64,000 bases of DNA from Theobroma cacao (taxonomy: Eukaryota > Streptophyta > Magnoliopsida > Malvales > Malvaceae): positions 4,956,250 to 5,020,249 of the forward strand of contig NC_030859.1 of assembly GCF_000208745.1 (NCBI RefSeq), in the 5' to 3' direction. Both the position numbers and the translations under genes were made by a program. The notes under the pieces are model-generated. The model saw only the letters and a program-made list of their open reading frames with translations, did no database searches and had not been told where the DNA came from. Position 1 is the stretch's first letter. Each line of letters opens with the position of its first letter. This document shows positions 12,701-24,840 of this stretch, in pieces.

Positions 12701-14352
12701 AATTTGAGTAAAATAAAACTTGCCAGCCTAATTGGTAATTTAATCCATGAATAAGTTTTAGACACAATCAAAAATTTATTAGCCGAATGTAAATAAGTAA
12801 AAAGATATAGTGTTGCAAATAAATAAAAAGATATACAAGAGATGACGAGCAGGAAGATTGAAGCAGCCTCCGAAATACTAAATGTGAAAGAAAAAAGGTT
12901 AATAGTAGAGTAAAATAGAGAATAAGGAGAGCATGGATGAGCGCTAGAGTAACATAATCGTCAAAAGAATAGTATTAGATTAAAAATAAATGAAGAAGGA
13001 CTAAGTAAAAGAGAATTAGAAAGAAAACCTAAGAGTGAAAATATGTTTGTATTAGCTCAATAAATTTTATTTTAATTGTTCTCATTATTCTTCGTATAGT
13101 ATTACATTTGCTATAAAACAATTCTCAAAGAAATAATAAGTCTGTAACCAACATCAAATATCTATACCAAACACATTTAACTTAGTAATTATTTTGTAAA
13201 TTGTCAAGATAATTTGAATTTTTAGAAGATGGATTGATTTTTTATATTTTTATAGAATATTATGTACTTTGAACTTATTTTAACTTTGTAATAATCACAA
13301 AGCTTTATACTTTGAACTTGAACTTGTACTAGTTTTGGCTTGACCAAAGTCACATTGTCGTGGAAGATGGGCAAATTACAATAATCCCATCAAAATTGCA
13401 GCCACATAACTCTTCCATTTGAAAAAAAAAAAAAAACTTGCACACTTTCCTCTTGATATATAATAAAATATGTAAGTGAAACAAATTAAGAGCATTTTTG
13501 TAATTAACTAACCTTTAAAAGTTGAGTTAAACTAGAGATAACATGTGCCTTGAGATAATTAATCTAAAGCAACTTGCACCAAATTAATTATGTAGGTTTA
13601 GTTAGCTGCAGTGCGGTCCATGGCAATAACAAAAATGTAATTATTAGCATTTCAAAACATTTTATTATAGATAAGGACAAATAGCTTTCTTACTTAATTT
13701 AGTGTGGTGATTTAAATTCAGAATCCTCTCCTCCCTTGAATTTCTTCATATATTAAAAAATTTTGTTAAGAAAACGTGTCAATTATGTGAAATTTGACAT
13801 GTATTGTGTATTTCCCTTATTGATTGATGAATTTAATTATCCTAAATTAGAAGCTTATTATCTAAAATAAAGTAGCATCCATCTATATATAGTAAGCTAG
13901 TCCTTCAAATGCAAGAATTAGATATTACCTAACAAGAAAACTTAAGCACCTTATGAAATGGATAACTTAGTAAAAGGGATGATACAAATTTAAGAAAGAA
14001 GATTACTACAAATCTTAACGTTAAAAGATTAAAAAAATAAAATAAGAAGCAATATTGTATAAGCTTTATGTGCCAAGGAAATGGAAGCTTTAATCAAGGT
14101 TGTTTATGGCTTTATGCTTATGATGAATTACAATGTTTAATTACTTTGAACAATATTTTGGAGATTGTTTATGGTTGTTTAATAATTATGAAGACAGATT
14201 TGCACACTTGTTTCAGTTCAAATTTGTATGATAAGAATGTACATTTTATTATGCATTTTATGCTAAGTATACATGTTTTTTCCTTTTTTTTTTTCATTTT
14301 TTAAGATAACACATGACATATTATTAAATGCACTAATTAGTTTTACTATCTA
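9790..14352. other. AT-rich intergenic spacer without a recognisable gene
   Basis: Strongly AT-rich sequence with only short, unrecognised open frames on either strand. Exceptions to the monotony are a GC-rich island at 12000-12310, a purine-rich stretch at about 12836-13030, and a TATA-like CTATATATAG near 13883 followed by a 78-codon frame (14068-14304) ending in a poly-Phe run, which I do not accept as a gene. Confidence 0.5.
12000..12310. promoter_or_regulatory. GC-rich island with G-box and GATA/I-box, no adjacent gene
   Basis: Clearly higher GC than its surroundings. It contains a G-box (CACGTGGC, 12193-12200) and an I-box/GATA word (GGATAAG, 12211-12217) 10 bp apart, a second ACGT core near 12163, and an imperfect hairpin near 12267-12291 (GGATAA ... 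TTATCC). G-box plus I-box pairs are known in light-regulated plant promoters. No coding sequence follows within 2 kb on either strand, so it could be an orphan promoter, a distal element, or part of an unrecognised repeat. Confidence 0.35.
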
Positions 14353-14357
14353 AAACA

Positions 14358-14545
14358 TGTTGAAAAAATATCGAAGCATAGAAATAATTCAAGAAAGTCT
14401 GAGGCATGAACACTATTTTTAAGGATAATTTCTGCCTCTTCGGGGAAAAATCTACATTTTCGCTATGCTTGGCCAGATCTCGTATGTGCGCAAGCCCACT
14501 CTTTTTTCCTACAAGCCCATAATGTGTTTGCTTATATAAAACACT
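14358..14545 (-). repeat. Left LTR of the copia element, outer part
   Basis: Starts TGTTGAAAAAATATCGAAGC, matching the start of the right LTR at 24841 (TGTTGGAAAAATGCCGAAGC). Its second half (about 14465-14545) matches about 25620-25712 of the right LTR. About 0.7 kb present in the right LTR is absent here. The TRIM insertion begins at 14546; the LTR resumes at 21615 and ends at 21681. Confidence 0.8.
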
Positions 14546-16842
14546 TGTGATACCTCAAATCCCACATATGATGTGATACCTCAAATCCCACATATGATGT
14601 GAATATAATTGTTAAGACCTATATAACAATCTAAGTCTATCACTACTAGCAATTTGAGTTTAAGCTTTTGAGAGTCATGTGGTTTAGGTCCGAAAAGTTG
14701 TTGAGCTAGTGATTGGACTTGGGTCTTTACAAATGATATCAGAGCCTGTATCAGTCCAATGTGGTCTTTCACATTGCTCTGGGGAGATATTGGGTCCGTG
14801 GATGTGATGTATGGCCTTGATGAGGACATTAAGGATTTGAGTGGGTGAGATTGTGATATCTCACATCCCACATCCCATATTTGATGTGAATATGATTGTT
14901 AAGACCTATATAACAATCAAAGTCTATCTGTCACGACCCGAAACTCCCATCGAGCCTATGACAACTACCGCGATGCCCCGATGGGCACTTATCTCTCGGA
15001 ATGCCAACCGAAACCCCACAAGACTTAATATCAGTTTCTCTTTTCCCCAGTGAGTATCCGTTGCCAAATATTATGTTCTAAAGGATTTTGAGCTATTTTC
15101 AACTAAAAACTGATAAAATAAAAATTTTGTCTCACAGGGGCATTTTGGTCATTTTCCACTAAAATTTTTGAAACCAATTAAAAATGTAGTAAACAAGTAC
15201 CAATCACATAATTCATAATTAAAAATAAGTTTAGGCATCTAAAACCTTTATTTAAAATGAAATTGTAATTATTTGAATATAATAAGAAGATAAAATAATA
15301 TATTCAATAAAATATTTTATTTTCTTATAAACAGAAATTTTGGAGTTATGCGTAAATACTTTTTGTAAAGTAAAAACAAAATAAATTCATTCATACTGTA
15401 GCACAATAAACTATTAAATTTACAATATCAAGTGGGCCCACAATAACTAAAATTTAAGAAACTGTGAACCTACTGTGTGGAGGACGCTAATTCAATAGAA
15501 GCCCTCGATGGAATCAGTTATCTACAGTCTACTCTGATCCTGAAATGGGTGAAAAGGAGGGTGGTGAGATTATAAAATCCTAGTGAGTAAACAAACACCA
15601 TTTAAATCAGCTAAAGCCGAGTAAAAGGAGACAATTAAAATATCTCATCATTTTAAGTATTTCACAATTTGAAAATTCATCCCAACCCATGCAAACGGTT
15701 GTATTTCATTTAATTTCTCATTAGAGCTTATGACTTTCATAAACAGTTGGCTCATGCCATCAAATATACTCGATGACACCTTGATCAAAGGCGTACACTC
15801 GAGCTTGCCAAGACTATTAAAAATTTTGTATACACGTAAAACATATTTTTAGTTTGAGAAAATACAACCGTTCCTTGGCGTTGGCTGAGTTCCCCTTCAC
15901 GTGGTGGTTTGACGTGAAGTGAACCCTAAGCTTTACCTCAAGAGATACCCTACGCTCCTTTCGGTTCGAGGTAAGAATATAATGGGGTTTACTTTGCCCT
16001 TCTAAAAGGCTGGTCCACATAAACCCCCTACTATAGTGATTAATTAATATATAATCCACCAATCAATAAAATTCATTCTAGCATGACATGACAATTATTA
16101 TAATTCACAGCTTTTCAAGGCTAAATACACATTTCATATATTTCAACACCAATACCAATTCAGCCATTCATGCAAATACTGTCATAAGCCACTAGATTCA
16201 TAAATTTAATTCATAACAAGTGATCTCCAATTACTCTATTTTTCAAAATCATCATTCAATTTTAAAACAATTTATAAAATCTTTTCATGTAGACACATTT
16301 TGTTTGTAAAACTCAAGATTTACCATTTAATTCCATTTTCATAAAATTTCATCAAAATTGATTAAAAACATACTTTAGATAATTAAAATGATGGTAAGGT
16401 TACTCACAATGTTCAAAGTGGGGATTTTCGAAATACTCAGACTACTGGTCCTCGGATGCAATTTCATTGCCTTTATTGGAGGACTCACTACCTTGACACA
16501 GTATAAAATCGAGAAATTCACCACATTAGTACTAAATTGAAATTAAACTAATTTAGACTACTAATGCATGATATGGAATGCAAAAGGTCTAAATTTTGCC
16601 TAAACACCATATTGACTTATTTGGATCTTATACCCGATAAATTGAAATACGCATCCAATTTAGCTCTAATTGATCCCATTTCTTTTTCTAATGCTTCAAA
16701 TCACCAATGTCCAGCCAAATAGCCCAAAAATCAGCAAAGCCACTGTAAAACCCGACCCTATAAACACATGTCATGACATACATGCACTGAGTAGTATGTT
16801 ATTACGCTAGAAAAGTCTTAAGAATAGACGAAACTCGGTATT

Positions 16843-17999
16843 GTACCTAACGGTACACTTGAGTTGATTTAACCTCGAACTAGTTCAAATAGGAATCGTA
16901 GGATGAAATTTAATATTTTACAGTCCAGGAATAACTAAAAATGATTGTTCGGAGTTCGAGGGTTTATTTGGAAAAAAATTAGAAATTTTGATGTTCATGG
17001 GCAAAATCGTCATTTTACCACCTAAGATAATAATTTGATCATGGAGTGAAATTTTTGACCAAGATTAACTATTTGGAGTATGATTTAATGATAAGAAGTG
17101 AAAAAGTTTAATTCTGGTGATTTCTGGAGTGTAGGGGCAAAATTGTAATTTTACCACCTGCGGACAAAATTTGAGATTTTGAGAGAATTTAGATCAAATT
17201 TGACAAATTGGGGAATGGTATGAGTATAAGGGATGAAAAATATGTCTATGGGCAATTTTTCAGTTTTTTGGACAAAAATGTAATTTTTCACTTTTATTGG
17301 GGCAAAAATGTAAATTTCAAAAATTACTCCACCAAGACTTTGGATAAGTCTGAGAATTTTATCTAAGCTATGGATATGTGGGACAGGTGTATGGTGAAAA
17401 TTTGGAAACAAATGGATGAAATTTTACCTAACGGTACACTTGAGTTGATTTAACCTCGAACTAGTTCAAATAGGAATCGTAGGATGAAATTTAATATTTT
17501 ACAGTCCAGGAATAACTAAAAATGATTGTTCGGAGTTCGAGGGTTTATTTGGAAAAAAATTAGAAATTTTGATGTTCATGGGCAAAATCGTCATTTTACC
17601 ACCTAAGATAATAATTTGATCATGGAGTGAAATTTTTGACCAAGATTAACTATTTGGAGTATAATTTAATGATAAGAAGTGAAAAAGTTTAATTCTGGTG
17701 ATTTCTGGAGTGTAGGGGCAAAATTGTAATTTTACCACCTGCGGACAAAATTTGAGATTTTGAGAGAATTTAGATCAAATTTGACAAATTGGGGAATGGT
17801 ATGAGTATAAGGGATGAAAAATATGTCTATGGGCAATTTTTCAATTTTTTGGGCAAAAATGTAATTTTTCACTTTTATTGGGGCAAAAATGTAAATTTCA
17901 AAAATTACTCCACCAAGACTTTGGATAAGTCTGAGAATTTTATCTAAGCTATGGATATGTGGGACAAGTGTATGGTGAAAATTTGGAAACAAATGGATG
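16843..17999. repeat. Near-identical tandem duplication, ~581-bp period
   Basis: The block beginning TACCTAACGGTACACTTGAG near 16846 recurs from 17425 onward and is cut by the gap at 18000. The second copy differs at only a handful of positions (for example the runs near 17081/17662 and 17262/17843). Identity is far higher than between the nested LTRs themselves. It may be a recent duplication or a falsely duplicated haplotype at an assembly joint. Confidence 0.85.
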
Positions 18000-18979
18000 N
18001 NNNNNNNNNNNNNNNNNNNNNNNNNNNNNNNNNNNNNNNNNNNNNNNNNNNNNNNNNNNNNNNNNNNNNNNNNNNNNNNNNNNNNNNNNNNNNNNNNNNN
18101 NNNNNNNNNNNNNNNNNNNNNNNNNNNNNNNNNNNNNNNNNNNNNNNNNNNNNNNNNNNNNNNNNNNNNNNNNNNNNNNNNNNNNNNNNNNNNNNNNNNN
18201 NNNNNNNNNNNNNNNNNNNNNNNNNNNNNNNNNNNNNNNNNNNNNNNNNNNNNNNNNNNNNNNNNNNNNNNNNNNNNNNNNNNNNNNNNNNNNNNNNNNN
18301 NNNNNNNNNNNNNNNNNNNNNNNNNNNNNNNNNNNNNNNNNNNNNNNNNNNNNNNNNNNNNNNNNNNNNNNNNNNNNNNNNNNNNNNNNNNNNNNNNNNN
18401 NNNNNNNNNNNNNNNNNNNNNNNNNNNNNNNNNNNNNNNNNNNNNNNNNNNNNNNNNNNNNNNNNNNNNNNNNNNNNNNNNNNNNNNNNNNNNNNNNNNN
18501 NNNNNNNNNNNNNNNNNNNNNNNNNNNNNNNNNNNNNNNNNNNNNNNNNNNNNNNNNNNNNNNNNNNNNNNNNNNNNNNNNNNNNNNNNNNNNNNNNNNN
18601 NNNNNNNNNNNNNNNNNNNNNNNNNNNNNNNNNNNNNNNNNNNNNNNNNNNNNNNNNNNNNNNNNNNNNNNNNNNNNNNNNNNNNNNNNNNNNNNNNNNN
18701 NNNNNNNNNNNNNNNNNNNNNNNNNNNNNNNNNNNNNNNNNNNNNNNNNNNNNNNNNNNNNNNNNNNNNNNNNNNNNNNNNNNNNNNNNNNNNNNNNNNN
18801 NNNNNNNNNNNNNNNNNNNNNNNNNNNNNNNNNNNNNNNNNNNNNNNNNNNNNNNNNNNNNNNNNNNNNNNNNNNNNNNNNNNNNNNNNNNNNNNNNNNN
18901 NNNNNNNNNNNNNNNNNNNNNNNNNNNNNNNNNNNNNNNNNNNNNNNNNNNNNNNNNNNNNNNNNNNNNNNNNNNNNNN
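18000..18979. other. Assembly gap (980 N)
   Basis: Unresolved bases inside the innermost LTR. The gap follows directly on the second copy of the 581-bp duplication. Open frames crossing it are artefacts. Confidence 1.
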
Positions 18980-21614
18980 GATTTTTGATGTTTTAGAAAT
19001 AAATGTGACAAATAAAAATATATTGTGTTGATTATGAAATTGAGTAATTGGAGGCTGCCAATTATTTTGAAATATATATTTTTCCTATGAATGGCTTATG
19101 AAATATGAGTATATGTGGCTATATTTGATAAATTGCATTGAGAATTTATGTAAGCTGTTTTTACTATGCAAGCTGGGTAAATAAATAAAAGCCACGTTAT
19201 ACTGTTGAAATTTTTTTAAAATTGGTGGGTTTAGTCACTGCAGTGACGGGTTTTCGTGGACTGTCTATTAGAGGGGCATGGTAAATCCGGTTACATAATT
19301 ACTCCGGTTGTAGAGGCGAGGAGGGTAACTCCCGGGGTAGTATTAGAGCTCACTTCACGTCGAACCCCCACGTGAATGTGTAACTCGGCCAACGCCAAGG
19401 AACGACTTGTTTTAAACATAAAAATGTGTTTCATATGTAAATATCATAACTACCTTGGCAGACTCGGTTAGATGCCTCGGCCAAGGTATCCCCAAGGATT
19501 AGTTTTGGCTTGAGTCTTGTTTTAATAAAAGTCATAAGCCTTAACAACTATTTTGGTAAATTACAAATATTTTATGGTTTAAGGAATAAATTGAAAATCT
19601 TATGAAATGGTTTGTAATTTATTGTTTAAACTTGCCTCCATGTTACTCGCCTTTAGATATTTATGATAATGTCTGTTTACTCATTGGGATTGCAAAATCT
19701 CACCCACCTCCTTTCCAAACATTTCAGGTCTGTGGTAGCTTGTAGAGACCCTATTTTGTCGAGGATTCCAGTTGACATCTCTACCTCACAGACAGTAGGT
19801 TACTATCACCAGTACTTGGTGTATTCATGGGTCACTTGTCATTGTAATTATTATTGTACATTATAACTTTGTAAATTATTATATGTATGAATTTGTTTTA
19901 CTTACACATGTTTCTATAAATATTGTTTTATATAAAAATGCTATATTTTTGTCTTTTGATTTACTTGAGCCGGAAACGACTGGTAATTGTTTAAAACGGA
20001 ATGTTTAAAAACGATTGCTCACAGAAAAGGCAAGAAACTGATATGTAAGCCTTGCGGGCTTCTAATTGGCATTCCGGGCAATGAGTGTCAATCGGGACGT
20101 CGCGGCGGTTGTCATGAGCCCGAGGGAGGTTTCGGGTTGTGACAGCCACATTCATATTCCTTCTTGAAAAAATTCGGCCAAAATGATGCATCATTGTCAC
20201 AATTTTTCCTACTTGATTTTCTTTCCATAATTCATTAATTTTCATATCAAAAACCATGATTTCATAATCAAATAACCTAAAATAACATCACATTCTTCCT
20301 CACCATTGACTTGAAAATTCAGCTAAGGCTAGGTAATGGGAAAAATGAATGTTTTTCTACATATGTTGTTTACTAACATGCTAAACTAACACTAAACACT
20401 AACATAACTTAAAATCAAATCAATCTAACAATTTTCTCTCTCTAGACCCATATGACCAGCCATTAAATTACCATGAAACATGCAATTTAATCATGAAAAA
20501 TAAGGAGAAATGCTTGGGAATAAGAAAACTCAAGCTTAATAGAAAAAATCTTACATTTTTCACTTAATTTTCTTAAAAATTCACACTTTTTCTTTGATTT
20601 TCTCTCTCTAGAGTTTGGTTTTTGTTTTCTCTCTCTTCTTTCTGGTTTGGCTGGCTATGGAGTGGAAGATGGGCTGATTTTTGTGCCTTTTAAAAAGGAA
20701 AATAATAAATTAATAAAGACATGACACGTGACATCATGTCATTGGTTCGTTTTTAAAACTTTAAAAATTTTAATCCTTTTTATCTCCACCACACAATTAG
20801 TCAATGGTCAAAATGAGAATAAGGGAAGACCATATGCTGGAAAAATGTCCTGGTGGTGGAAAATTACTGTTTTGCCCCTGGAGTGGTAAAATTACCATTT
20901 TACCCCTATGCTCCAAAAAATACCAAGAATAATTTTTTTTCACTTCTTAATCCTCAAATCATACTCCAATACTCAAATCATACTCCAATAAGTCAAATGG
21001 GGTCAAAAATCTTTTCTAAAAATTCTCATTTTGTTCTCAAGTGGTAAATGACCATTTTGCCCATAGATAGTGAAAATTTCGATTTGACTCCAATTGATCC
21101 TCGAACTCCAAATCATAATATTAAACCATTATGGGACTTTAATATTCTTAATTTCATCTTAAATTCTCTATTTGATCTAGTTCAAGGCTTAAATCAACTT
21201 TGTTGTACTTCTAGGTACAATACCGACTTTTGTAAATTTTTCGGGACTCTCTTAGCATGCAAACATGCTATCCTTCACATATATGTCATGACAAGTATTT
21301 ATAGAGTCAGGCTTGACATCTTCTCCCCTACTTGGATCAACTATATGATCTTTCTTCATGTCTGATTTCGACATCCGACTAAATATTAATATTTTAATAT
21401 TATTTTATTCTAAAAATTTTATCTTATCTCTTTGGTTCTCAAAGTTCCTTATTATGCCTCAATTAGCATCCAGCCAACTTTATTTATCACCATATCAAAG
21501 TATGGAGCATTTCACTATCACTATTAGCAATTTGAGTTTAAGTTTTTAAGGGCTATGTGGTTTAGGTCCGAAAAGTTACTGGGCCAATGATTGGACTTGA
21601 GTCGTTACAACACT

Positions 21615-21681
21615 TACCTCTTTTTGTACCTTAGCAATATGAGATATTGAAACATTATGAAATATTACTATATGTCAAACA
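21615..21681 (-). repeat. Left LTR of the copia element, inner part
   Basis: Resumes after the TRIM duplication and ends TATGTCAAACA; matches 25713-25777 of the right LTR, including GATATTGAAACATTATGAAAT. Confidence 0.8.
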
Positions 21682-21827
21682 ATCCTCCACATATTTCATA
21701 AGGTTTCAATAATAAATAAAGTTTTTGCTAGGTTTAATTTCAATCGAGTGTAATGCATTGAAACTGGTTTTTTTGAGTTATGAACTAAGTTTAGTAAGAA
21801 TGGAATATAAATCACAAAATTTTGGTG

Positions 21828-21915
21828 AAGTTTTATTTATTTTTAATTAGGGGAGAGGGGGATTCGAACCCTGCTCTTTGAGTTGAGGGATTATGCACCA
21901 ACTAATGAGCCTAAA
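21828..21915 (-). repeat. tRNA-derived SINE-like fragment
   Basis: On the minus strand there is an A-box-like GCTCATTAGTTGGT (21898-21911), about 28 bases of spacer, then a B-box GGTTCGAATC (21861-21870), CCCCCTCTCCCC, and an A-rich tail toward 21828. This is the pol III promoter layout of tRNA-derived SINEs. It lies between the RNase H remnant and the 3' LTR of the copia element. It lacks a foldable acceptor stem, so it is not a tRNA gene. No target duplication was found. Confidence 0.5.
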
Positions 21916-21952
21916 GCTACAAATTCTGATTCCATTGTAGATTTAACGATTA

Positions 21953-24750
21953 TTATTTATTTGGCTGATTTTCAAGTAACAGCACCCCACTAAGAGTGAA
22001 TACATAACCACTTATGAATTTTGTCTCATCTAAATCTAAGATCCAGTTAGTATCATTGTACCCTTCGAATACAGCAAGAAATTTATTACATAAAATACCA
22101 TACTTTATGGTACTTTTCAAATATTTCATTACTCTGCTCAAGGTAGTTCAATGATCATGATTAAGAGTATATATTTACTTAGTCTACTCACAGCATAAGC
22201 TATATCAGATTGAGTATAATTCATCAAATGCATCAAACTCTCAATAATTTGTCCATACTCAAATTGAGCCACACTATCACCTTTATTTTTCTTTAATTGG
22301 GTATTAGCATCATAAGGAGTATTCACAAGTGAAACATTAAAATGTTCAAACTTTTTAAGTAGCCTCTCAACATAATATTCTTATGTTAGCATTAGGTCAC
22401 GATCACATCTTATGATTTTAACACCTAAAATAACATTGGTTTCTCCCAAATCTCTCATATCAAATTTTAAAGTTAAAAAACATTTTGTTTTATTTACCAC
22501 GTAAATGCATGTATAAAAAATAAGTATATTATCAACATATAAGTTAATAATCGCATATTCATCATCAGTAGTTTTTGTGTACACATATTTAACAACTCTA
22601 ACAGTAGAAAATCCATTACTAACAAGAAATTGATCAAATTTCTCATATTATTGTTTTATTGCTTGTTTTAGGCCATATAGAGACTTAATCAATTCATAAA
22701 CTTTGTTTTCTTGACCAAGAAGAACACATCCCTCTGATTACGTCATATAAATTTCTTTTTCTAAATCATCATTTTGAAAAACTATTTTAACATCATTTGA
22801 TGAACAATAAGTTTGTAATCAAAACTAAGATAGTTAAAACACGAATAGATGAAATTCTTGTTACTGGAGCAAAAGTATCAAAATAGTCAGTATTTTATTT
22901 TTTAGTAAAACTCGTAGCAACTAATCTAGATTTATATTTATCAATAGAATCATTAGAATTAAGTTTTCTTTTAAAAATCCATTTACAACAAATTGATTTA
23001 GCTCCATGTGGTAAATCAATTAATTTTCAAGTTTGATTTTGTAAAATTTAATCAATCTTGTTTTGTATAGCTTCTTTTCAAAATGGATTTTTTTTAGAAG
23101 AAATTGCATCAACATAAGTTAAAAGATCATTATCTACAAGATAAGTGTAAAAATCATTGCCAAAAGTAATTTCTTTCCTTGGTCTTTTACTCTTTCTCAA
23201 ATTATCATTTTGTATTTCAAAATCATTTTTACTGAAATGTGCATGAGAAATTGTGTTAATTCTCAATGGAAAATTATGCTAAAAAAATTTAGCATTTTTT
23301 ATTTCAACAATTGTATTATTATCAAGAACATCATTTTTTAATACAAGAAATTTATATGTAGCATTATGTTCTGTATAACCAATAAATATGCAATCAAATG
23401 TCTTAGAGCTAATTTTTCTTTTCTTAGAATCAGGAAGCATAACCTTAGCAAAACACCCCCACACTTTTAAATATTTTAAGTTAGGAGAATAACCTTTTCA
23501 CAATTCATAAGGTGTCTTCCTAGTTTTCTTATAAGGAATTCTATTTTGAATATGACATGTAGATAATATGGCTTCACTCCACAAATTTTCATATGCATTA
23601 GAACTAACAAGCATAGAATTCATCATTTCTTTTAATGTTATATTTTTTTTAAGTTACACCATTTGATTCAGGGGAATACGAAATACTAATTTCATGAATT
23701 ATTCCTTTTTTTTTACATTTATTATTAATCGATATATATTCACCCTCTCTATCTAATCTAACTCTTTTTATCTTTTAATTTAGTTGATTTTCTATCTCAG
23801 CTTTATACTTAAAAAATATGTTAAAGACTTCATCTTTATGCCTAAGTAAATAAACTTTAGTAAATATAGAGTAGCCGTCAATAAATGTAACATAATATTG
23901 CTTACTACCTCTAGTTATAGTTTGTTTCAAATCTCCTAAATCAGTATGAATTAAACTTAACAATTTAAATTCTCTATTTACTAAAATACAAGTTTTCTTA
24001 GTCAATTTTGTTTTAGCACATATTATACATTTACTAAATTATGCATTTTTAATACTAAAAATTAAACCTAGTGATTGCTTTTTTTTAATATAAGGAATGC
24101 TAACATGTCATAATCTATCATGCCATAAATCAATTATGTCCATCATGTAAGTAGAAAAACTAGCAATTTTATTCATAACATTTGCAATGTTAAATACAAA
24201 AAGTCTATGATTACAATATCCCTTACCCACAAACATATTATTTTTTGTCATTACGATCTTGTCAAATTCGAATGACACTTTCACTCCAACTTTGTCTAAC
24301 AAAGCCGTAGAAACTAGGTTTGCCCTTATAGTAGGAACTTGTAGAATATCATTCAGAGCTAGGGTCTTGCTAGATGTGAGCTTGAAAAGAAATTTTCCTC
24401 TACCAAGAATTGTAGCAATTTGAGAATCATCAAGATATATTATCTTTTCTCATTCCCTTATTAGAGTATAAAAGGTAAAGGCATTTTTGTTTTCATAAAT
24501 ATGCTTGGTAGCACCTAAGTCTACCACTCATTCTTTCACACTAGTCACCATATTGGCCTGAGAAATGGCCATAACAATTATGTTATTGGATTCATTTGCT
24601 TCAACCAAGTTGACTCTTGGATTAGCAGATTCGTCGTTTTCCATTGCTCTTTTCATGCATTGTGAAGGAGGAATGAGTATCGTTGGGTTTATAATTAGGT
24701 TTTTTATTATTGTACCTTTGTTGACAATGTTAGATTTTGTTTTACACTAG
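21953..24750 (-). pseudogene. Copia pol remnant (protease-integrase-RT-RNase H)
   Basis: Read on the minus strand from 24750 down: a protease-like VDLGATK (24504-24524) with Leu where the usual active site has Ser or Thr after Asp; GAG-pre-integrase LWHDRL (24111-24128); an integrase segment with HTDLGD (about 23931-23955); a post-integrase segment with GCFAKVMLP (about 23440) and SKRPRKE (about 23180); an RT segment with YVDN in place of YVDD (about 22528-22539); and an RNase H segment with SGYVFTLSG (about 22000). In-frame stops and shifts break it into pieces of 60-80 residues. It cannot encode a functional polyprotein. Confidence 0.88.
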
Positions 24751-24840
24751 ATTGACAATGTTTACAACGGTGGAAGCATTAATGATAGGAATGACAACGA
24801 CGACAACATTATAGGTGTGAGAATCCATTATCTTTAAGAT

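Larger units (their letters stand above)
16744..20144 (-). mobile_element. Inverted, diverged solo LTR nested in the family A solo LTR
   Basis: On the + strand it starts TGTAAAACCCGACC and ends GGGTTGTGACA; the reverse complement starts TGTCACAACCCG, like family A. The perfect duplication GCCAC flanks it (16739-16743 and 20145-20149). Its + strand near 16750-17050 resembles the reverse complement of 20990-21320, and 19360-19410 resembles the reverse complement of about 15870-15920, so it is a relative of family A inserted in opposite orientation. It includes the 581-bp duplication and the sequence gap, so true length is uncertain. No coding sequence is visible. Confidence 0.85.
14929..21514 (+). 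mobile_element. Long solo LTR (family A), interrupted by an inverted solo LTR
   Basis: Starts TGTCACGACCCG and ends GAGCATTTCA, with target duplication CTATC (14924-14928 and 21515-21519). Removing the inner insertion (16744-20144 plus one 5-bp duplication) leaves 1815 + 1365 = 3180 bp, almost the same as the intact copy at 60102-63285 (3184 bp), and the two align along their length by eye. No internal domain is present, so it is a solo LTR left by LTR-LTR recombination. The length suggests a Ty3/gypsy lineage with long LTRs (inference). Several short frames inside are not genes. Confidence 0.88.
14546..21609 (+). mobile_element. TRIM-like miniature LTR retrotransposon, split by a later insertion
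   Basis: LTR 1 is 14546-14731 and starts TGTGATACCTC with an internal 26-bp tandem duplication (14546-14571, 14572-14597); it ends TTTACA. A primer-binding site TGATATCAGAGC (14734-14745, one mismatch to the usual tRNA-iMet site) follows after 2 bases. The internal domain is only about 120 bp and ends in the purine tract GAGTGGGTGAGA (14839-14850). LTR 2 is 14852-14928 plus 21520-21609, ending GTTACA. The duplication ACACT flanks the whole (14541-14545 and 21610-21614). Without the insert it is about 475 bp with no coding capacity, the definition of a TRIM. Confidence 0.85.

Noticed and set aside
14068..14304. 78-codon frame downstream of a TATA-like word at 13883
   Set aside because: Ends in a poly-Phe run from a T tract, and no family resemblance was seen.
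17151..17992. Two near-identical 86-codon minus frames
   Set aside because: They are the same chance frame repeated by the 581-bp duplication inside a non-coding LTR.
17944..19031. Long open frames across the gap
   Set aside because: They consist almost entirely of N-derived unknown residues and have no sequence support.
21828..21915. Possible tRNA gene on the minus strand
   Set aside because: A and B boxes are present, but no acceptor or anticodon stem of the right geometry was found; SINE-like is the better reading.
24780..24840. Primer-binding site next to the right copia LTR
   Set aside because: The expected tRNA-Met complement is absent on the minus strand, so the 5' internal region is taken as deleted.
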